A DNA stretch of 64,000 bases. It comes from GCA-2720975 sp964469565. Its GTDB lineage: Bacteria; Planctomycetota; UBA1135; GCA-002686595. Shown here in pieces: positions 53,248-62,850 of this stretch (position 1 is its first letter; every line of letters starts with the position of its first letter). Made by a program: the position numbers and the translations under genes. Under the pieces are notes generated by a model that saw only the letters and a list, made by a program, of their open reading frames with translations, searched no databases and was not told the DNA's origin. The stretch lies in assembly GCA_964469565.1 (NCBI GenBank), contig CAYXZD010000002.1, positions 1 through 64,000 on the forward strand, written 5' to 3'.

Positions 53248-54540
53248 ATGCCCAAGGTGCTCAAGAAGGGTCCTCGACGCACGGTGACGATCGAGGGGAA
53301 TCCTCCTGATCGACGCGTGGTCAAGCGCTTCCACTCCCCAAGAGGAGTCGATGCCCTCAAAGACGGGTTGCGGGCGTGGAGGGAGTTTTATGCCCATGGA
53401 TGGATGCGACGGCGCGGAATCCGGACGCCGCGGGCTATCGAAGTGCGCAAGAATGCGGGGGCCTTTGAACTCGTCACCTGTGAAGTGCATGGAAGTGCTT
53501 CATTGGATGATCTGCTCAGAGGGCAACGCCCCTGGCCTTGCCCGCCCCGGGTGATCGCCGCGAGACTGGGGGAGCTCCTCGCCGCCCTGACCAGCAGCCA
53601 CTTACGGCATCCCGATTTACACCCCGGCAACGTCTTGGTCGATCCACTCGGGCAGGTGTTTCTAATCGATCTCGCTCGCGTACGGCCAACCTTTCGCAGC
53701 GGGGTCCACAAGCTCATGCTGGAATTGGCAGCGGGTACTCGAGAGTTGGCTTCTCCCGCCTTCCGTGCACGTGTCAGTCAGGCCCACGCCCGGGTCAGTG
53801 GAGTCGATTTTTATCGGCGTGCAACCAGCAGTTTCGAAGACGATGCACGCCTGCTTCGGCGCGACCAAATCCACAAGCGCCTCGCCCGTTACCACCGACC
53901 CTCCGGTGTGATGGCTGACGTTGACTCCCCCCCCGGCCTTGTGCACCGCGATGTCTTCGAACAACTTGGCGGGAAGTGCTCAGCCATGAGCCATCCCGCC
54001 CATTGGGACACTTGGACACCCGCCCCCTGGGATGATGCGCGCGAGTCCCTATTCGTTCAGGCCCCCCTAACTGGAGCCCTCCTGAGACGGTGGAATAGCG
54101 CGGCTCGCCTAGAGGCCCACCATCTGCCTAGCCTGCGGCCCGTGGCCCATTTTTCAGGGCCCGACGGGCGGGTAGTGCTGGACCGCCCCAGGGGTTGCCG
54201 TTCCTTGGGTGAATGCTGGCGCACTTGGAATTCCGAAGATCGGCTGAAAGCAGCCCACAATGCGGGCCGTCTCCTAGGCCAGCTGTTTGATCGCCGCCTC
54301 GGGGGCCTGAAGCACGGCGAGAGCGGAATCCTCGCCGTGACCCCCAGCGACCTATTCTTGAGTATTCCCGACCTTGTGGACATCGACGACACCCACCCCC
54401 TCCCCATCCTCGCGCACTGGCAAGTGGCCGTGGGGTCGAACGAGCCAGCACATGCCAAGGCTTTCGCACAGGGATTCGCAAGCACCCAGCGCGGAACCCG
54501 CCAAGAACGAGAGTTCATGTCCATCCGATTCAATCTCTAG
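53248..54540 (+). CDS. LPS-kinase-family protein with a second pseudokinase domain
   Basis: The 430-residue protein has an N-terminal WaaP/KdkA-type kinase lobe: Lys in RRVVKRF, the AWREFYAHGWMRRRGIRTP segment and the active-site HPDLHPGNVLVD ... FLIDLAR. After about residue 210 a second kinase-like half occurs (AGRLLGQLFDRRLGGLKHGESG ... PDLVDIDD) in which the catalytic HxD is replaced by LKHGES, so it is probably inactive. In known enzymes this fold phosphorylates LPS core sugars in the cytoplasm. The next genes are a lipid A acyltransferase (10 bases) and a glycosyltransferase, consistent with LPS assembly. Confidence 0.78.
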   Translation: MPKVLKKGPRRTVTIEGNPPDRRVVKRFHSPRGVDALKDGLRAWREFYAHGWMRRRGIRTPRAIEVRKNAGAFELVTCEVHGSASLDDLLRGQRPWPCPPRVIAARLGELLAALTSSHLRHPDLHPGNVLVDPLGQVFLIDLARVRPTFRSGVHKLMLELAAGTRELASPAFRARVSQAHARVSGVDFYRRATSSFEDDARLLRRDQIHKRLARYHRPSGVMADVDSPPGLVHRDVFEQLGGKCSAMSHPAHWDTWTPAPWDDARESLFVQAPLTGALLRRWNSAARLEAHHLPSLRPVAHFSGPDGRVVLDRPRGCRSLGECWRTWNSEDRLKAAHNAGRLLGQLFDRRLGGLKHGESGILAVTPSDLFLSIPDLVDIDDTHPLPILAHWQVAVGSNEPAHAKAFAQGFASTQRGTRQEREFMSIRFNL

Positions 54541-54550
54541 CACCAGCACG

Positions 54551-55477
54551 ATGAGCCAGCCCTTACGACGTGTCCTGCGAACGCACGCACTCAGGACTCT
54601 CGTGAAAACCAGCGCCTTCGTGCCGGCGAAGATCCAGCACCATAGCCTGCTTGCACTCACGCGCCTCGCCGCCAACGGAAAACTCGCCGCCCGTGCCCGT
54701 GCCAATCTGGCCATCGCCTTTGGAGGGGAACTGGACACGGCACAGCGCGAGGCCATTTTGCGCGCCAACCTTCGCCACTCAGCACGGATCATCCAAGAGT
54801 GTCTCCGACTTGCACGAGGGGCACCTCCGGAGGGAGTGCACTCCCATCGAGGCCAGTGGATTGAAGGCGCGGTCTCCGTCGATCCCTCCATTGAGCACCT
54901 CAAGAGCGTGCTTGCACAAGGGCGCGGAGCCATCATAGTCACCGCACACTTGGGCAACTGGGAGCTGGGCTGCGCAAGAGTGCGCCGCCTCGGGGTTCGG
55001 GGCCAAGTCGTAGGGTTGGAGCGTCGCCGAGATTCGAGTACGCAACTCATGAGTGCCATGCGAGCAGGTTTTGGGGTGCCTACCCTGGCTCAGGATTCCA
55101 GCCCCCGGGCCGTGCTCGAGGTCCTGCGCCAAGGGCAGGTCTTGGGCTTGGTGTGTGACTTGGAAGTTCGGCGCTTGGCTGGGGAACCGATTCCCTTCTT
55201 CGGACAGCCCGCCTTCACCATGCGTGCGCCCGCATCACTTGCCCGTGCACACCGCACTCCACTCGTGCCCATGCGTTGTGTTGCACGGGGCAAGGCTTAC
55301 CTTCTCAGTTTTGAAGCACCCCTGGCAATTGACCCTTCGCTGGGGCCCACACAAGCCCGCCAGGACCTCTTGCTCCGGCTGAACCGCACTTTCGAGCGCT
55401 GGATTCGCGAGGACCCCGACCAATGGGCTTGGACTCAACGCCGCTGGCGCACCGCTTCCCCTGAAGACGTAGGATAG
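54551..55477 (+). CDS. Lipid A lauroyl/myristoyl-type acyltransferase (LpxL/HtrB family)
   Basis: The ATG at 54551 gives 308 residues; a frame start at 54374 overlaps the kinase gene and is rejected. The catalytic motif AHLGNWE gives His133 and Glu138 (HxxxxE), the signature of LpxL-type acyltransferases. ERRRDSSTQ, LVCDLEVR and PFFGQPAF are further family segments. It adds a fatty acyl group to lipid A at the inner membrane. It stands between an LPS-kinase gene and a glycosyltransferase gene with gaps of about 10 bases each. Confidence 0.87.
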   Translation: MSQPLRRVLRTHALRTLVKTSAFVPAKIQHHSLLALTRLAANGKLAARARANLAIAFGGELDTAQREAILRANLRHSARIIQECLRLARGAPPEGVHSHRGQWIEGAVSVDPSIEHLKSVLAQGRGAIIVTAHLGNWELGCARVRRLGVRGQVVGLERRRDSSTQLMSAMRAGFGVPTLAQDSSPRAVLEVLRQGQVLGLVCDLEVRRLAGEPIPFFGQPAFTMRAPASLARAHRTPLVPMRCVARGKAYLLSFEAPLAIDPSLGPTQARQDLLLRLNRTFERWIREDPDQWAWTQRRWRTASPEDVG

Positions 55478-55487
55478 GCGGCCTCCC

Positions 55488-56552
55488 ATGCATGCCCCAG
55501 CCAGCCTCCTCTTCATAGCGCCGCGACTCGGATTGAGCGGTGCCACCGAACGTCTGCGCTGCTGCGTCACCGCATTGGTTGAGGGGGGCGTGCGCGTAAG
55601 CGTGGCTGCAGCCGGTGGATCTCGCAGGGACGACTTCGCTGCCGCAGGGGCTGAAGTGATTGGCTGGCAGAGTGAGATTCGGCCTTGGCGACTACCCTTT
55701 GTGGCTCGCCGCATGGGGCGGCTTGCCTGTTCCCTAGAAGTCGATTTTGTTCACCTATTGGGTCAGGAACTCGCTCCCCTTGGAGCCCGAATGGGTGTGG
55801 ACTACCTCCTAGAATTATCCACGCCCCTCAGCGCCCCTTTGCCCCACAACCCAGACCATCTACGTGCAGTCCTCTCACCGTGCAGCACTCTAGAAGAGGG
55901 CTTTGTCAATCGGGGAGGATTGCCGCGAGATAAGATGCAGCAGATCCCCCATCAACCCGAGTGGCCTGTGGATCGTGCTAAGTCGTTCAAACGTCCCGGA
56001 GCCCGCAGGGTGGGGTGCGCGAGCGGGTTCCACTCGGGTTCGGGTGTGGAGGTGTTTTTGCTTGCGGCCCGTAAGTTGATCCAACGCGGGGAAAACGCTC
56101 ACTTCATTGTGCTTGGCGAGGGCCCCTGCGAAGCCCAGGCACGACGCTGTGCCCGCGATCTCGGATTGCTCGATCGAGTGATCTTCGCCTCACCCGCCGC
56201 CCCTTCCACCGCAGAGATCCTCTCCGAGTTGGACGTGTTCGTGGATCCGCGAGTCGCTGGTGCTCCCGGCTGGTTGGCACATGAGGCCCTTGCTCTTGGA
56301 GTGCCCAGCATCATCTCAGCGGTGCGCGGCTCGTTCTCACTCGTCACTGACCAAGAGGACGCTCTGCTGGTCGCCCGCAATGAACCCGAAGCCCTGACAG
56401 GGTGCATTGCTGATCTCCTTGGAGATGAAAGCTGGGCTCGCCAGCTGGGCACCCGCGCCCGAAAAAACGCGAAACGGCGCATCGCCCAAGCCACGGCCCC
56501 CTGGTTGGATCTGTACCAAGACAGTCCACGAACCATCAGCAAGGCACAGTGA
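55488..56552 (+). CDS. GT4-type glycosyltransferase
   Basis: The 354-residue protein starts with FIAPRLGLSGATERLRCC, a GT-B N-lobe motif, and has FIVLGEGPCEAQARR and the C-terminal PGWLAHEALALGVPSI donor region with the acidic Glu. It uses a nucleotide-sugar donor. It starts 10 bases after the lipid A acyltransferase gene, so a role in LPS core or O-chain assembly is the simplest reading. The donor is unknown. Confidence 0.83.
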   Translation: MHAPASLLFIAPRLGLSGATERLRCCVTALVEGGVRVSVAAAGGSRRDDFAAAGAEVIGWQSEIRPWRLPFVARRMGRLACSLEVDFVHLLGQELAPLGARMGVDYLLELSTPLSAPLPHNPDHLRAVLSPCSTLEEGFVNRGGLPRDKMQQIPHQPEWPVDRAKSFKRPGARRVGCASGFHSGSGVEVFLLAARKLIQRGENAHFIVLGEGPCEAQARRCARDLGLLDRVIFASPAAPSTAEILSELDVFVDPRVAGAPGWLAHEALALGVPSIISAVRGSFSLVTDQEDALLVARNEPEALTGCIADLLGDESWARQLGTRARKNAKRRIAQATAPWLDLYQDSPRTISKAQ

Positions 56553-56588
56553 CCTTTTCCTGGTGACCTTTTCCTGTCGCAGGGCCCC

Positions 56589-57968
56589 CTAGAAAACGTT
56601 GTTGTTGTCGGCGTAGGCCTTGAGCCGAGCGTTGTCCATCAAGGCTGCAAAGCGGCTGACGCGATCCTTTCGATAGGTGCGTAGGTATCCATCGAGATCG
56701 GGAATCACGATCAACGAATCCACTGCCAAGTCCTCCATGGCCGGATCCCCAATCATCGCCACCAATTGCGCAAGTTCGGCTACGGCCTTACTAGGTTGCT
56801 TGCGATCCCAGAAAAAATATGCCGCCTGCTGCATGCGATCATCGAAGAATGCCTCACGTTCTGTCTCCTTCTCATTGATGAGGGCCATGGCAGCAGAACG
56901 ATCGTCTTCGTTGGCCGTAGCCAAGAAACTATTGAGCTGCTTGAAGGCCTCCTTGTAGTCCCTCGGTCGAGTCCAGGTCAGAGCTTTGACCTCAAAGGCC
57001 ACGTCGGCAAGGGTCGGGGGCTCACTCAGCTTCGCAATGCCCGCATAGCGCTCAACCATACGATCGCACCAAGGGAGCTCTGGGTGCCGTGGATAATCCG
57101 AGCGAAACTGGGCGATTCGCTTCAAGAAGACACGCGCTTCTGGCCGGGTGTTGTTCTTCAGGTAACTGCCGGGAAACTTTTCGAGTTGCCCGGCGAACAC
57201 CTTGGTGCCAGTTGCATTACGGGAGTAGAGCTGGCCCTCCTCGCGCATGACAATCGCACGTTTCTCAGCCTCGTCAAAGACCTTGCGCCAGTTCGCATCC
57301 AGTTCAGAGCGGTGCTCATTGACCCACTCGATTTCAGCGAGAGCCCCCTTGAAATCCATGTTGGTCAACTTGTCCTCAATCCGACCTTGACTCGCAAGGG
57401 CGGAAAAGCCGCGCTCTGAGGATGTATCAGCGAAGCTATCCAGTCGGTTGATCACAAACGCCGCTCCTGCCAATCCGATAACGATGATCAGCCAGGTCGG
57501 CACGGATGTTTTTTGAGTTCTAGCAGCGCTGCGCTTGACCCGGGACTTTCCTCCCTCTGCGGAGCGGCCCCTGTCCTCACTGGTCCGACTAGAAGTTGCA
57601 CGTTGCGCCGTCCGGCCACGAGTCGCGCTGCCTTTCTTGCTCACCCCAGACCGTGAACGCGGAGCCTCGGGAGCGGCTTCCTCATCTGAACCCACTGTGA
57701 GTTTGGCGCCCCCCATGGTTAGGGCCTGTCCCAACTTCAGCCCAATCGAACCGGAACGAGACCGCCCCCCCATTTGGACGGGCGCCACGCCGGCCTCCAA
57801 GTGCAAGGTGGCCTGCTCGCCATCGAATTCCAAGACTGCGTGCACTGCTGCCACATCCTCGGAAGAGAGGCGCAGGGCGGCTTGCTCTCCGCTTCCGATG
57901 GAGAGCTTGCCAGGGTTCAAGCGGAATCGACGGCGCTTGCCGCCCTCTTCAACGATCAGTCGTGTCAT
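56589..57968 (-). CDS. FHA-like membrane protein
   Basis: The ATG at 57968 gives 459 residues; the frame start at 58073 overlaps the sigma-54 gene. The first 90 residues form a degenerate FHA fold (LSIGSGEQAALRLS ... VHAVLEF ... GGAKLTVG), a phosphothreonine-binding module. A Ser/Arg/Lys-rich linker with many possible phosphosites follows, then one membrane helix at about residues 165-185 (VPTWLIIVIGLAGAAFVI) and a helical outer region of about 270 residues. It is the last gene of an operon with a UvrD helicase and a sigma-54 activator. Its partner kinase is not in the window. Confidence 0.75.
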   Translation of the reverse strand: MTRLIVEEGGKRRRFRLNPGKLSIGSGEQAALRLSSEDVAAVHAVLEFDGEQATLHLEAGVAPVQMGGRSRSGSIGLKLGQALTMGGAKLTVGSDEEAAPEAPRSRSGVSKKGSATRGRTAQRATSSRTSEDRGRSAEGGKSRVKRSAARTQKTSVPTWLIIVIGLAGAAFVINRLDSFADTSSERGFSALASQGRIEDKLTNMDFKGALAEIEWVNEHRSELDANWRKVFDEAEKRAIVMREEGQLYSRNATGTKVFAGQLEKFPGSYLKNNTRPEARVFLKRIAQFRSDYPRHPELPWCDRMVERYAGIAKLSEPPTLADVAFEVKALTWTRPRDYKEAFKQLNSFLATANEDDRSAAMALINEKETEREAFFDDRMQQAAYFFWDRKQPSKAVAELAQLVAMIGDPAMEDLAVDSLIVIPDLDGYLRTYRKDRVSRFAALMDNARLKAYADNNNVF

Positions 57969-58035
57969 GGAGTCTGTGGGGGGATAGGTAGATACCGGGC
58001 TGGGCGGCTGAGTATACGGCTCCTCTGGCGAACCG

Positions 58036-58989
58036 TCAGGACTGGAACTGGGGCGATAGCTGAGACGGCCCAATGGGCCCGGTACTCAGGGCCACGGCGC
58101 GCCCCAACTCGTTTTCCAGCTCGCGCACGTTTCCCGGCCAGTGCCATCCTTGGAGTGCCTGGATCGCCTCGGGAGTGAAGACCACCTCGCGGCCCAAGTC
58201 ATGGGCCAGGCGTGCACTGAAGAAGTTCACTAGGTGAAGCAGATCTCCTTCTCGATCGCGCAAGGCAGGCAGTTGGATGCGAATGACGTTGAGCCGAAAG
58301 AACAGATCTTCTCGGAAGGTGCGCTCAGCACACATGGCCTCCAAGTCCCTATGGGTCGCCGCGACAAGGCGTACATCCACCTGCCGCGTTCGGCTCGATC
58401 CAACGGGACGCACCTCACCCGTCTCGAGGACGCGCAGCATCTTGGCTTGCATGGCCAGGGGCATGTCTCCGATTTCGTCCAAGAGTAAGGTCCCCTCATG
58501 GGCCGTTACAAAATGCCCCGATCGGTCGCGGTCGGCCCCGGTAAATGCCCCTTTCACGTGGCCGAACAGCTCACTCTCTAGCAAATTTGCGGGAACGGCA
58601 GCACAGTTTTCGGCGAGGAAGGGCCCTGACCTGCGGGGGCTATACTCGTGAAGAGCGCGGGCCACGAGTTCCTTACCCGTCCCAGTCTCGCCACCCACCA
58701 AGACCGCCACGTCAGCCGAAGCCACGCGCTCGATGAGAGCAAACACCTCCCGCATTCTGGGACTATCACCCACTAGACCGAACTGCATGGGGACACCGTT
58801 CCCGGCCTGGGTCTGCTCTTCAGGTTCGGTATACGGATCCGGCCAGGGACCCAACTCGGCCAACACCTCGCTTGCACTCGTCCCCAATCCCGCCCGGTAC
58901 CCATCTCGCACCAATGCAGCGAGACGCTCTTTTAGGGTTTGTACAAACCCGGATGAGTCTAAGCCTTGATGGGGATGCGAAGGGCTCAT
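58036..58989 (-). CDS. Sigma-54-dependent activator lacking receiver and HTH domains
   Basis: The 317-residue protein is mostly an AAA+ sigma-54 interaction domain: Walker A GGETGTGKE (about residues 99-107), GAFTGA (147-152), Walker B LLLDEIGDM, and FREDLFFRLNV plus LPALRDR. It has only about 70 residues ahead of the domain and ends about 25 residues after it, with no room for a DNA-binding HTH. Activators like this may act from solution or through partner proteins. Its ATG overlaps the UvrD stop codon (ATGA), and the FHA gene follows after a 67-base gap. Confidence 0.85.
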   Translation of the reverse strand: MSPSHPHQGLDSSGFVQTLKERLAALVRDGYRAGLGTSASEVLAELGPWPDPYTEPEEQTQAGNGVPMQFGLVGDSPRMREVFALIERVASADVAVLVGGETGTGKELVARALHEYSPRRSGPFLAENCAAVPANLLESELFGHVKGAFTGADRDRSGHFVTAHEGTLLLDEIGDMPLAMQAKMLRVLETGEVRPVGSSRTRQVDVRLVAATHRDLEAMCAERTFREDLFFRLNVIRIQLPALRDREGDLLHLVNFFSARLAHDLGREVVFTPEAIQALQGWHWPGNVRELENELGRAVALSTGPIGPSQLSPQFQS

Positions 58990-61340
58990 TCAGCATCCTT
59001 GAGGTTCGCGTAGGTCAACAAGAGTTCCTTGGTCCCCGCATGGATGAACGCAATCGTAGCCCGAGCGTTATTGCCCGAGCCTTGCAAACGCTCCACGCGT
59101 CCCACACCAAAATGATCATGCCGTACCCGCGCACCCACAGTCCATTGTTGCGTGCCTTCCGCGGGCTCATATTTACCCAGGATGTCTGCTTCCCCACCCT
59201 CACCCCCCCGTTCACAGGTTTCCTCTGCCACGCTGCTTGGCAACTCATCTAGGAAGCGAGAGGCGGGTTGCCAACGTTCCGAACCAAAGTAGTTCCGAGT
59301 CGTGGCATGGGTCAGGGTGAGGTGACGCTGGGCACGGGTCATGCCCACATAAAACAAGCGTCGCTCCTCCTCTTCCCCCCCTGCCGGGTCCTCCTCAAGA
59401 GCACGGGCATGGGGCAATAGCTCGTCCTCTAGACCAATGATAAAAACGGCTGGGAATTCCAGACCCTTGCAGGCGTGCAAGGTCATCAACTTGACCGCGT
59501 CCCCATCAGTGACCGCCGCGTCAGTGTCACTCACCAAGGCGACGTTTTCTAAGAACCCTGAGAGGCCTGCTTCTGGATGGGCTCGATCGAATTCTTCTGC
59601 GTGCACCCGCAGTTCGTCAATGTTGGCCTCGCGATCCACAAGGCCCGTACCATCATCCATTTCCGATATCCAGCGCCCGAGGTCGAGAGCCTCAAGCACC
59701 GTCTCCATGGCATCCGATGCACTGGCCCCCCGGGCCGCCTCTAGCTTGTCCAGCAACACACCAAACTCGGCCAAGCCGCGTTTTCCACGGCCACGAATCG
59801 AGCTAAGGGCCTCCTCACTGCGACACGCCTGGGTCATGGGGACTCGACGGTCCGCAGCCCAAGCGCCCAGGCGCTCAAGACTCGTAGCACCCACGCCCCG
59901 CTTGGGTGCGTTGACTACGCGCGCAAAGGCCACGTTGTCGCTGGGATTCACGATCAAGCGTAAATAGGCAATCAGATCGCGAACTTCCCTGCGCGCGTAG
60001 AACTCAAGTCCAGCCACAACTTGGTAAGGCACCCCCGCCCGTCGCAGACCCGCCTCCAATGCCCGCTGCATGAAATTCATGCGGTAAAACACAGCACAAT
60101 CCGAGAGTTTCAGACCGCGAGCCTTCAGCCCCAAACACTGGGCCGCGACCTCCATCGCCTCCTCGTTCTCGTCGCCACACTCCAGTACAGCGACACCTTC
60201 CCCTGGATCCGCCTCCGTGAAGAGCTCCATGGGCTTGCGCTGGGTGTTGTTGGCGATCACTGTTCCTGCCGCTTCGAGGATGGCGGCACTTGACCGATAA
60301 TTCTGTTCGAGACGAACGACCAAGCAGCCCTTGTGGTCCTGTTCAAAGTCGAGGATGTTCCGCACATCCGCTCCCCGCCATCCATAAATGGACTGGTCAG
60401 GATCGCCGCAGACGGCTAGATTCCCGTGGTGACCAGAGAGGTGCCGCGAAAGACGGTACTGGACGCGGTTCGTGTCCTGATACTCGTCGACCAAGACAAA
60501 CCGAAAGCGGCGCGCATAGGCATCACGAATCCCAGGATGGCGATCAAACAGTTCTAGGGTCTTGACCAAGAGGTCATCAAAATCGAGCGCGTTTTGTTCG
60601 CGCATGGAATCCTGATAACGACGGTAGACCTTGTCGTAGACCTCATCGTCCATGCCCTCGCCGGTATGCAGACTCAACTCTCGGCCCTGTTCGGCCTCGC
60701 TGTTCTTGGTGTTGGAGATCCAGCCCCCCAGAACTGCCGGACGAAAGCGTGTGACGTCATAGCCAAGTTCTTTGGTGAGTTTGCGAATTAGCCCGTTTCG
60801 ATCGGATGTATCGTAGATCGAAAAGTCTGTCGTGTAGCCCTCTAAGGCGCCGATCTCCCTCCGCAGGATGCGCGCGCACATCGAGTGAAACGTACTCACC
60901 CATAAGCCGCTCACGCCTGGCAACATGGAATCGACGCGCTCGCGCATCTCCTTAGCCGCCTTGTTCGTAAATGTGATGGCGAGAATCTCCCACGGCATCA
61001 CCCCACGCGCAACGATCAGGTGCGCAATGCGACGGGTGATAACCCGTGTTTTTCCAGAACCTGGGCCGGCGAGAATCAGCAAGGGACCGGGACCGTGTAG
61101 ACAGGCGCGCAGCTGCCCGGGATTGAGTCCCTCCAGCAGCTCATCAGCACCGATCATCCGCGAGTCTGCCGCACTTTCTCCAGGCACCGGCCGGCCCCCC
61201 CCTCCCGAATCGTCCCAAGGGGCTACTGTCCCAGCCGGGGCAGCGCCTCCGCTCTCCAACCCAAGCCAGGGAGCGTCAGCCGGAGGCCCCGCAAAGGGAT
61301 CACCCCGCTCCTCTTCATCGTTCACGATCGGGTTCTGCAC
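58986..61340 (-). CDS. uvrD: UvrD/PcrA-type DNA helicase
   Basis: Start is GTG at 61340. The 784-residue protein has Walker A LAGPGSGKTR, TFTNKAAKEM, TFHSMCARILR, VDEYQDTNRVQY (motif II), DPDQSIYGWRG, and VNAPKRGVG, plus KLMTLHACKGLEFP. It is a 3'-5' helicase for repair and replication-fork work. An N-terminal Gly/Pro/Asp-rich extension of about 60 residues is unusual. The last four bases overlap the sigma-54 activator start, an unexpected neighbour for a repair helicase. Confidence 0.92.
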   Translation of the reverse strand: MQNPIVNDEEERGDPFAGPPADAPWLGLESGGAAPAGTVAPWDDSGGGGRPVPGESAADSRMIGADELLEGLNPGQLRACLHGPGPLLILAGPGSGKTRVITRRIAHLIVARGVMPWEILAITFTNKAAKEMRERVDSMLPGVSGLWVSTFHSMCARILRREIGALEGYTTDFSIYDTSDRNGLIRKLTKELGYDVTRFRPAVLGGWISNTKNSEAEQGRELSLHTGEGMDDEVYDKVYRRYQDSMREQNALDFDDLLVKTLELFDRHPGIRDAYARRFRFVLVDEYQDTNRVQYRLSRHLSGHHGNLAVCGDPDQSIYGWRGADVRNILDFEQDHKGCLVVRLEQNYRSSAAILEAAGTVIANNTQRKPMELFTEADPGEGVAVLECGDENEEAMEVAAQCLGLKARGLKLSDCAVFYRMNFMQRALEAGLRRAGVPYQVVAGLEFYARREVRDLIAYLRLIVNPSDNVAFARVVNAPKRGVGATSLERLGAWAADRRVPMTQACRSEEALSSIRGRGKRGLAEFGVLLDKLEAARGASASDAMETVLEALDLGRWISEMDDGTGLVDREANIDELRVHAEEFDRAHPEAGLSGFLENVALVSDTDAAVTDGDAVKLMTLHACKGLEFPAVFIIGLEDELLPHARALEEDPAGGEEEERRLFYVGMTRAQRHLTLTHATTRNYFGSERWQPASRFLDELPSSVAEETCERGGEGGEADILGKYEPAEGTQQWTVGARVRHDHFGVGRVERLQGSGNNARATIAFIHAGTKELLLTYANLKDAE

Positions 61341-61381
61341 GGGTGCAGTGTAACGAGCCCTCCCGCAGGGGTGAGCCGAAC

Positions 61382-62818
61382 TCAGGATGTATGTAAACCG
61401 CGCACCACCATCAAACGCATCTCCGTCTGCTCCTCGATGGCAAATCGCAGCCCTTCCCTGCCCTGACCCGAGTCCTTGACCCCGCCATAGGGCATGGCAT
61501 CCATGCGCCAGGTGGGCACGTCCCCCACCACGACCGCGCCAACCTCCAAGGTGTCCCAGGCACGATGAGCCCGGTGGATGTCCCTCGTGAACACGCCTGC
61601 TTGCAGCCCGTATTTGGAGTCATTGACCTGCTTGAGGGCCTCGTCAAAGGTGTCAAAGGAGCTGAGCACCGCAACCGGGCCAAACGCCTCTTCCTGAACC
61701 AGGGGCGATTGTGGATCGACCCCTTCAAGCAAAGCGGGTTCAAGCATGGCACCCGCGCGACCTCCCCCGACGAGGACGCGTGCACCTGCCTCCGCAGCCT
61801 CCACAATCCACTCCTGCAGGCGCTTGGCCTCATTCTCGGAGATCATCGGCCCTACAACGGTCTCGTCCAGAGCCGGGTCCCCACAAGGCAGCTGCCTCAC
61901 GGCCTCCGAGAGGGCCCTCTTGAGAGGCTCATACAAAGATGTATGCGCAAGGATGCGCTGCACACTGATGCAGCTTTGTCCCGACTGGGAAAAAATCCCC
62001 ACCAGCAGTCGGGCCACCACATCGTCAAGGTCACTGCCCTCATCAATAATGCAGGCCGCGTTGCCTCCCAGTTCGAGTTGAACCCGCTTTTTCCCCGCCC
62101 GCGCCTTGAGCCCCCATCCCACGCCATGGGAACCGGTGAACGAGAGGAGCTTGAGACGCTCATCCTCTACGAGGGGATCCGATTCACTGACTGGACATGG
62201 CAGAATTGAAAAACTGCCCTCAGGCAGGTCGAGCTCTGCCAAGACTTCGCCAATGATGAGTGCACTCAAGGGAGTGGCGCTAGCCGGCTTGAGGACGAAT
62301 GGATTCCCCACCGCAAGGGCTGGGGCAACCTTGTGGGCCACCAGATTGAGCGGAAAGTTCCAGGGGGTGATGAAAGCACAGGGACCGATGGGAACGCGCT
62401 TCCAAATCCCACGGTAGGAACGAGCCGCAGGAATAAGGTCGAGGGGCACCACCTCACCGCCGATGCGTGTGGCTTCCTCAGAGGCCACCCGAAAGGTCTC
62501 AATGAGCCGCCCGACTTCCCCACGGGCGGCGCTGATGGGCTTGCCCGCCTCCAAGCAAAGGACCTGGGCCAATTCGTCGGCACGTTGCTCGAACCGCTGA
62601 ACACAATGACGGAGGTTCGCCGCTCGCTCACAGGCTGCGAGGGCACGCAGGGGCTCAACAGCGGCTTCAGCCTCTCCGATCGCAGCGAGGAGAGTGGCTC
62701 GGTCAGCGAGGGCGATCGACGTGATGGGCTGGCCGGTGAATTTACCTCGGACCTCAGCGGGGTCGCCGGCAGCACACGGTCGACCAGCCAACCAGTAGGG
62801 ATAGTGTTCCTTGAGCAT
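61382..62818 (-). CDS. NAD(P)-dependent aldehyde dehydrogenase
   Basis: The ATG at 62818 gives 478 residues; a longer frame to 63076 overlaps the divergent methyltransferase and is rejected. Motifs are TPWNFPLNLVAHKVAPALA, the Glu in LELGGNA, the nucleophile Cys283 in SGQSCISVQR, and EEAFGPVAVL. It is close to succinate-semialdehyde and lactaldehyde dehydrogenases. It oxidises an aldehyde to an acid. It is a single gene next to the helicase, and its substrate cannot be fixed. Confidence 0.88.
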   Translation of the reverse strand: MLKEHYPYWLAGRPCAAGDPAEVRGKFTGQPITSIALADRATLLAAIGEAEAAVEPLRALAACERAANLRHCVQRFEQRADELAQVLCLEAGKPISAARGEVGRLIETFRVASEEATRIGGEVVPLDLIPAARSYRGIWKRVPIGPCAFITPWNFPLNLVAHKVAPALAVGNPFVLKPASATPLSALIIGEVLAELDLPEGSFSILPCPVSESDPLVEDERLKLLSFTGSHGVGWGLKARAGKKRVQLELGGNAACIIDEGSDLDDVVARLLVGIFSQSGQSCISVQRILAHTSLYEPLKRALSEAVRQLPCGDPALDETVVGPMISENEAKRLQEWIVEAAEAGARVLVGGGRAGAMLEPALLEGVDPQSPLVQEEAFGPVAVLSSFDTFDEALKQVNDSKYGLQAGVFTRDIHRAHRAWDTLEVGAVVVGDVPTWRMDAMPYGGVKDSGQGREGLRFAIEEQTEMRLMVVRGLHTS

Positions 62819-62850
62819 GGGCAGCAAGGGTACAGCTTCGTACCGTAGAC

